A DNA stretch of 64,000 nucleotides from contig NZ_CP036175.1 in the NCBI RefSeq assembly GCF_003261575.2, positions 3,720,001 to 3,784,000 on the forward strand. Reading direction: 5' to 3'. Below, one piece after another: positions 62,401-64,000 of the stretch (the stretch's first letter is position 1; each line of letters opens with the position of its first letter). Both the position numbers and the translations under genes were made by a program. The notes beneath the pieces are model-generated. The model was not told where the DNA came from and did no database searches. It worked only from the letters and a program-made list of their open reading frames with translations. This DNA comes from Klebsiella huaxiensis. GTDB lineage: Bacteria; Pseudomonadota; Gammaproteobacteria; Enterobacterales; Enterobacteriaceae.

Positions 62401-64000
62401 CGCTGTCCGAATCCGAATCGCTGTCAGAGTCGGAGTCACTGTCAGAATCCGAGTCGCTGTCGGAATCCGAATCGCTGTCAGAATCCGCATCGCTGTCAGA
62501 GTCCGAGTCACTGTCCGAGTCCGAATCACTGTCAGAATCAGAATCGCTGTCGGAATCCGAGTCGCTGTCAGAGTCGGAATCACTGTCGGCATCCGAGTCG
62601 CTGTCACTATCCGAGTCGCTGTCAGAATCCGAATCGCTGTCCGAATCCGAATCACTGTCAGAATCCGCATCGCTGTCGGAATCCGAGTCGCTGTCGGAAT
62701 CCGAATCGCTGTCCGAATCCGCATCGCTGTCAGAGTCGGAATCACTGTCTGAATCCGAGTCGCTGTCAGAGTCCGAGTCGCTGTCAGAGTCCGAGTCGCT
62801 GTCAGAGTCGGAATCCGAGTCGCTGTCCGAATCCGAATCACTGTCAGAATCCGAGTCGCTGTCCGAGTCAGAATCGCTGTCAGAGTCCGAGTCACTGTCA
62901 GAGTCCGAGTCGCTATCAGAGTCCGAGTCGCTGTCAGAGTCGGAATCACTGTCCGAATCCGCATCGCTGTCAGAGTCCGAGTCACTGTCAGAGTCGGAAT
63001 CGCTGTCAGAGTCCGAATCGCTGTCAGAGTCCGAGTCGCTGTCAGAGTCCGAGTCGCTGTCAGAATCCGAATCGCTGTCCGAATCCGAATCGCTGTCCGA
63101 ATCCGCGTCGCTATCCGTGTCATCAGCCAGACCTATATTGATCGTCAGCGTCGTCGTTGCCGTATCGCCATCAGCATCCGTGATGGTGTAGGTAAAGACC
63201 TCCGTCTGACCAACAGAATCAGCATCCCCCGTCGCATGATAGGTGTAAGTCCCGTCGGCATAGATCACCAGCGTACCGTAGGCACCATTGATGACCGTCC
63301 CGCCCGAACTGACTGGCTCCGCCGTTGCCCCCGGCACCGATGTCGCTACGATGCTGGTCACCGTAATACCTGTGCCGATATCACCCACATCTCCACCTGC
63401 GTCCGTCTGCAGCACGTTGCCGTGGATAATCGCGGATTCGTATCCTACAGAATCGGTCACCGCTACATCCACCGCAGTCACTACGCTGATATTGGCCAGG
63501 AAGTTCACCAGTGTCGGCAGGAGTCCGGTCGTTGTCGGCGACGAAATCACTACCGTATAGTTACCTGCCGGCAGATCGCTGAAGCTGGCGCTACCGCTGT
63601 AGTCCAGGCTGACGCCTCCCGCAGTGATAGTCACCGCATTCGACGCAACCGCAACCACCTCGCCGGTCACGGTATTAATCACCGCGAGATCGGCCTGGAA
63701 GGTATTCGTACCGCCAAGCAGAAGCAGTAGCGTATTGAGCAGCGCCGCCGAGCTGAGGATCGTGTCACCGGAAATATCCAGCGCCACATCCTGGGTCGTT
63801 CCGCTCGCAACCGTAAAGTCAAAACTGTTGCCGCTAAGCAGCGAAACATCCACCAGACCGAGCACATTCACGCCCGTCAACTGGGTCACCGTACCGCTTA
63901 AGCCTTCGAGATTGTCATGGTTCTCCAGGATCAGCGCGGTGTTGGTATCCGCGTTGGCCTGCGGGATATCCGAGTCGCTATCTGAATCGGCATCACTGTC
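59480..64000 (-). CDS. Giant T1SS biofilm adhesin (BapA/Bap/LapF-like) with SD-repeat tract, 5' beyond window
   Basis: The frame is open to the last base of the window, so the 1506 visible residues are only the C-terminal part; a GTG near 63889 is internal. In N-to-C order: the end of another SD tract (DSDADSDSDSD at the edge), a repeat of about 250 residues, an uninterrupted SD tract of about 240 residues (63119-62397), two more similar repeats, a diverged fourth one, and a T1SS C-terminal signal. Each repeat has a prefix-like half (VSLLSGNSFDFTV..., then GNYTVVISSP) and a VCBS-like half (GAYGTLVIYADGTYTYH..., then TYTITDADGDT). The signal region includes GDHIDVSALLVGW. No Cys is seen. It is expected to be exported by the adjacent T1SS and to act in surface adhesion and biofilm. 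Confidence 0.9.
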   Translation of the reverse strand, partial: DSDADSDSDSDIPQANADTNTALILENHDNLEGLSGTVTQLTGVNVLGLVDVSLLSGNSFDFTVASGTTQDVALDISGDTILSSAALLNTLLLLLGGTNTFQADLAVINTVTGEVVAVASNAVTITAGGVSLDYSGSASFSDLPAGNYTVVISSPTTTGLLPTLVNFLANISVVTAVDVAVTDSVGYESAIIHGNVLQTDAGGDVGDIGTGITVTSIVATSVPGATAEPVSSGGTVINGAYGTLVIYADGTYTYHATGDADSVGQTEVFTYTITDADGDTATTTLTINIGLADDTDSDADSDSDSDSDSDSDSDSDSDSDSDSDSDSDSDSDSDSDSDSDSDSDSDADSDSDSDSDSDSDSDSDSDSDSDSDSDSDSDSDSDSDSDSDSDSDSDSDSDSDSDSDSDSDSDSDSDSDSDSDSDSDSDADSDSDSDSDSDSDSDSDADSDSDSDSDSDSDSDSDSDSDSDSDADSDSDSDSDSDSDSDSDSDSDSDSDSDSDSDSDADSDSDSDSDSDSDSDSDSDSDSDSDSDSDVEAIPDSNSPDVVALEGNLNSYSGTSGQLVGVTLLNSVDVSLLSGSNFRFSVGSGTVEDMTVSVSGNSLLTVSGLLTTIVNLLGAGNTLNADLSVVNTATGEVVAIAANSVSISASLIGGLTYSGTASFANLPAGDYTMVISSPNSTGTLVSLINALAAAQVATFVNVDVTDSVGYSVGAIAGNVLDTTASGDMADSGSGITVTSAVSDSVQGSTAVTVTGAGVKITGAYGVLTIHSDGSYSYQLTKGGAAIGKSDVFSYTITDAGGHTSTTSLTINIGGNIEPAQANPDTQDTDLTATFDTLNGESGTIGQLVGVSALGLVNVGLLSGNSFDFDVAAGSNEKVQLAVSGSAGLSVAAILSLLGGASSFTADLSIVDKTTGLVVEVLSNVVSINASGINLVYSGGGWTSMLPTGSYTAIVSSPSTTGILKSLLDLNLGTYVNVSVADSQGYHTDSLAGNVLQSDAGGDVADTGVNIKVASVTATSVNGSEPVSVSSSGTTIAGAWGSLTIHSDGSYSYQPYGGVNSVGKSEVFTYTITDSLGHTASTTLTIDIDSPASLAVNDVVALNVATALATSVPANINAANLASSGASGTGSTKTINFSVAAGHEQDNTSLALSVSGKTNSGLASGTITFAGTVILYHLVDNGSGGTTSVEVWRDTYSKGVFSLLGATSSDSVTLSVGSLAEGNYTLSLQNNVTAGTASTYTLGGAVTGSVIDTVTHYTVAGTNVSGNIQNGNNSGGTEDFHGVLYASYTVAGHTSTGSAESWTFNSNGSITTSNGSAVSGTNVTIYGDYGNLTMANNGSYTYSLKAGMDVSTITHKEVFAYTVNDSNGVSSGATLTIDLHPQITGSINGDDIHSTAYNDTFTMGVGADTVVYNLLADDNTGGNGSDTWKDFSVAQGDHIDVSALLVGWDGNSSSLGNYVTLSYVGSNTVVSIDRDGGAGNHQSTTLITLEGVHINTLNELLDTNNSN
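62397..63119 (-). repeat. Asp-Ser dipeptide-coding tandem repeat tract
   Basis: About 720 bases coding (Asp-Ser)n on the minus strand, with an occasional Ala for Ser. At the DNA level the unit is 18 bp, GAYTCNGAYTCNGAYAGY, best preserved around 62761-62815, where several copies follow each other almost unchanged. Third-position drift elsewhere shows amino-acid-level selection on an old tract. Such tracts change length by recombination or slippage. A further SD tract begins at 63961 and continues past the window end. Confidence 0.93.

Noticed and set aside
62397..63119. Possible CRISPR array in the short-period repeat
   Set aside because: Units are 6 and 18 bp without unique spacers, lie in one coding frame for Asp-Ser, and no cas gene is near.
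62315..63191. Long open frames on the plus strand encoding Leu-Ser-Glu-Ser or Arg-Ile-Arg-Thr-type repeats opposite the SD tract
   Set aside because: They are the mirror image of the (GAY TCN/AGY) repeat, which has no stop codons in several frames. They have no start context, and the minus-strand frame carries complete flanking domains.
63679..63889. GTG near 63889 as start of the adhesin gene
   Set aside because: The same frame stays open to the window end and encodes another SD tract and linker, and no ribosome site is present. The gene is simply cut by the window edge.

Overview
The window is a chromosomal segment of an enterobacterium of the family Enterobacteriaceae. The evidence is a tRNA-Ser(UGA), followed by yccA, tusE, acyP, rlmI and hspQ genes that read almost residue for residue like those of Escherichia, Salmonella and Citrobacter, plus enterobacterial REP elements and a P4-type accessory island next to the tRNA. 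The genus cannot be fixed from sequence alone; a Citrobacter- or Enterobacter-like genome fits best.

Layout. 1-3.5 kb: end of a catabolic operon (MFS transporter, VOC protein, D-2-hydroxyacid dehydrogenase, SDR). 3.6-4.1 kb: debris, a flavodoxin 5' stub joined to the 3' end of a P4-type integrase. 4.2-7.9 kb: LysR regulator divergent from a BCCT transporter/enolase-superfamily operon. 7.95-8.67 kb: a decayed insertion sequence with 29-bp imperfect terminal inverted repeats. 8.9-12.3 kb: OYE reductase/HxlR pair, a LysR regulator and an exported alpha/beta hydrolase. 12.6-19.5 kb: an AT-rich chaperone-usher fimbrial operon (subunit, chaperone, usher, tip adhesin), bracketed by two paralogous FimW-like LuxR regulators. 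19.6-21.7 kb: IS3 remnant, a second phosphatidylserine decarboxylase and a frameshifted lipid-methyltransferase-like gene. 21.8-27.3 kb: amino-acid permease, aminotransferase, cystathionine beta-lyase-like enzyme, MetR-like regulator and RidA, which read as a sulfur or hydroxy amino-acid utilisation cluster. 28.7-37.2 kb: a redox-stress cluster ending in a short-Q-loop (CIO-type) cytochrome bd oxidase with its DUF2474 small subunit, divergent from a GcvA-like LysR. 37.3-39.2 kb: broken TauE and ScsC genes beside an intact DsbG. 39.3-43.4 kb: remnant genomic island (AlpA, an H-NST-like truncated H-NS, several orphans) abutting the tRNA-Ser, with no integrase left. 43.5-50.1 kb: conserved core genes.

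The most interesting block is 50.2-64.0 kb, all on the minus strand. A very large type I-secreted adhesin carries a long Asp-Ser (SD) dipeptide tract. It is followed by its own TolC/ABC/HlyD exporter, then, past REP elements, by a 1043-residue protein with a C-terminal TagE/GtfA/SdgB-like glycosyltransferase, and by an exported HExxH protein resembling a metallopeptidase. In staphylococci, SD-repeat adhesins are glycosylated by SdgA/SdgB, which are related glycosyltransferases. The layout therefore suggests a Gram-negative, type I-secreted, glycosylated SD-repeat adhesin system, with the HExxH protein as a candidate processing or release factor. This is inference from gene content and order.

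Several genes are broken. Three of the breaks fall in homopolymers, so sequencing error should be excluded before they are called pseudogenes.
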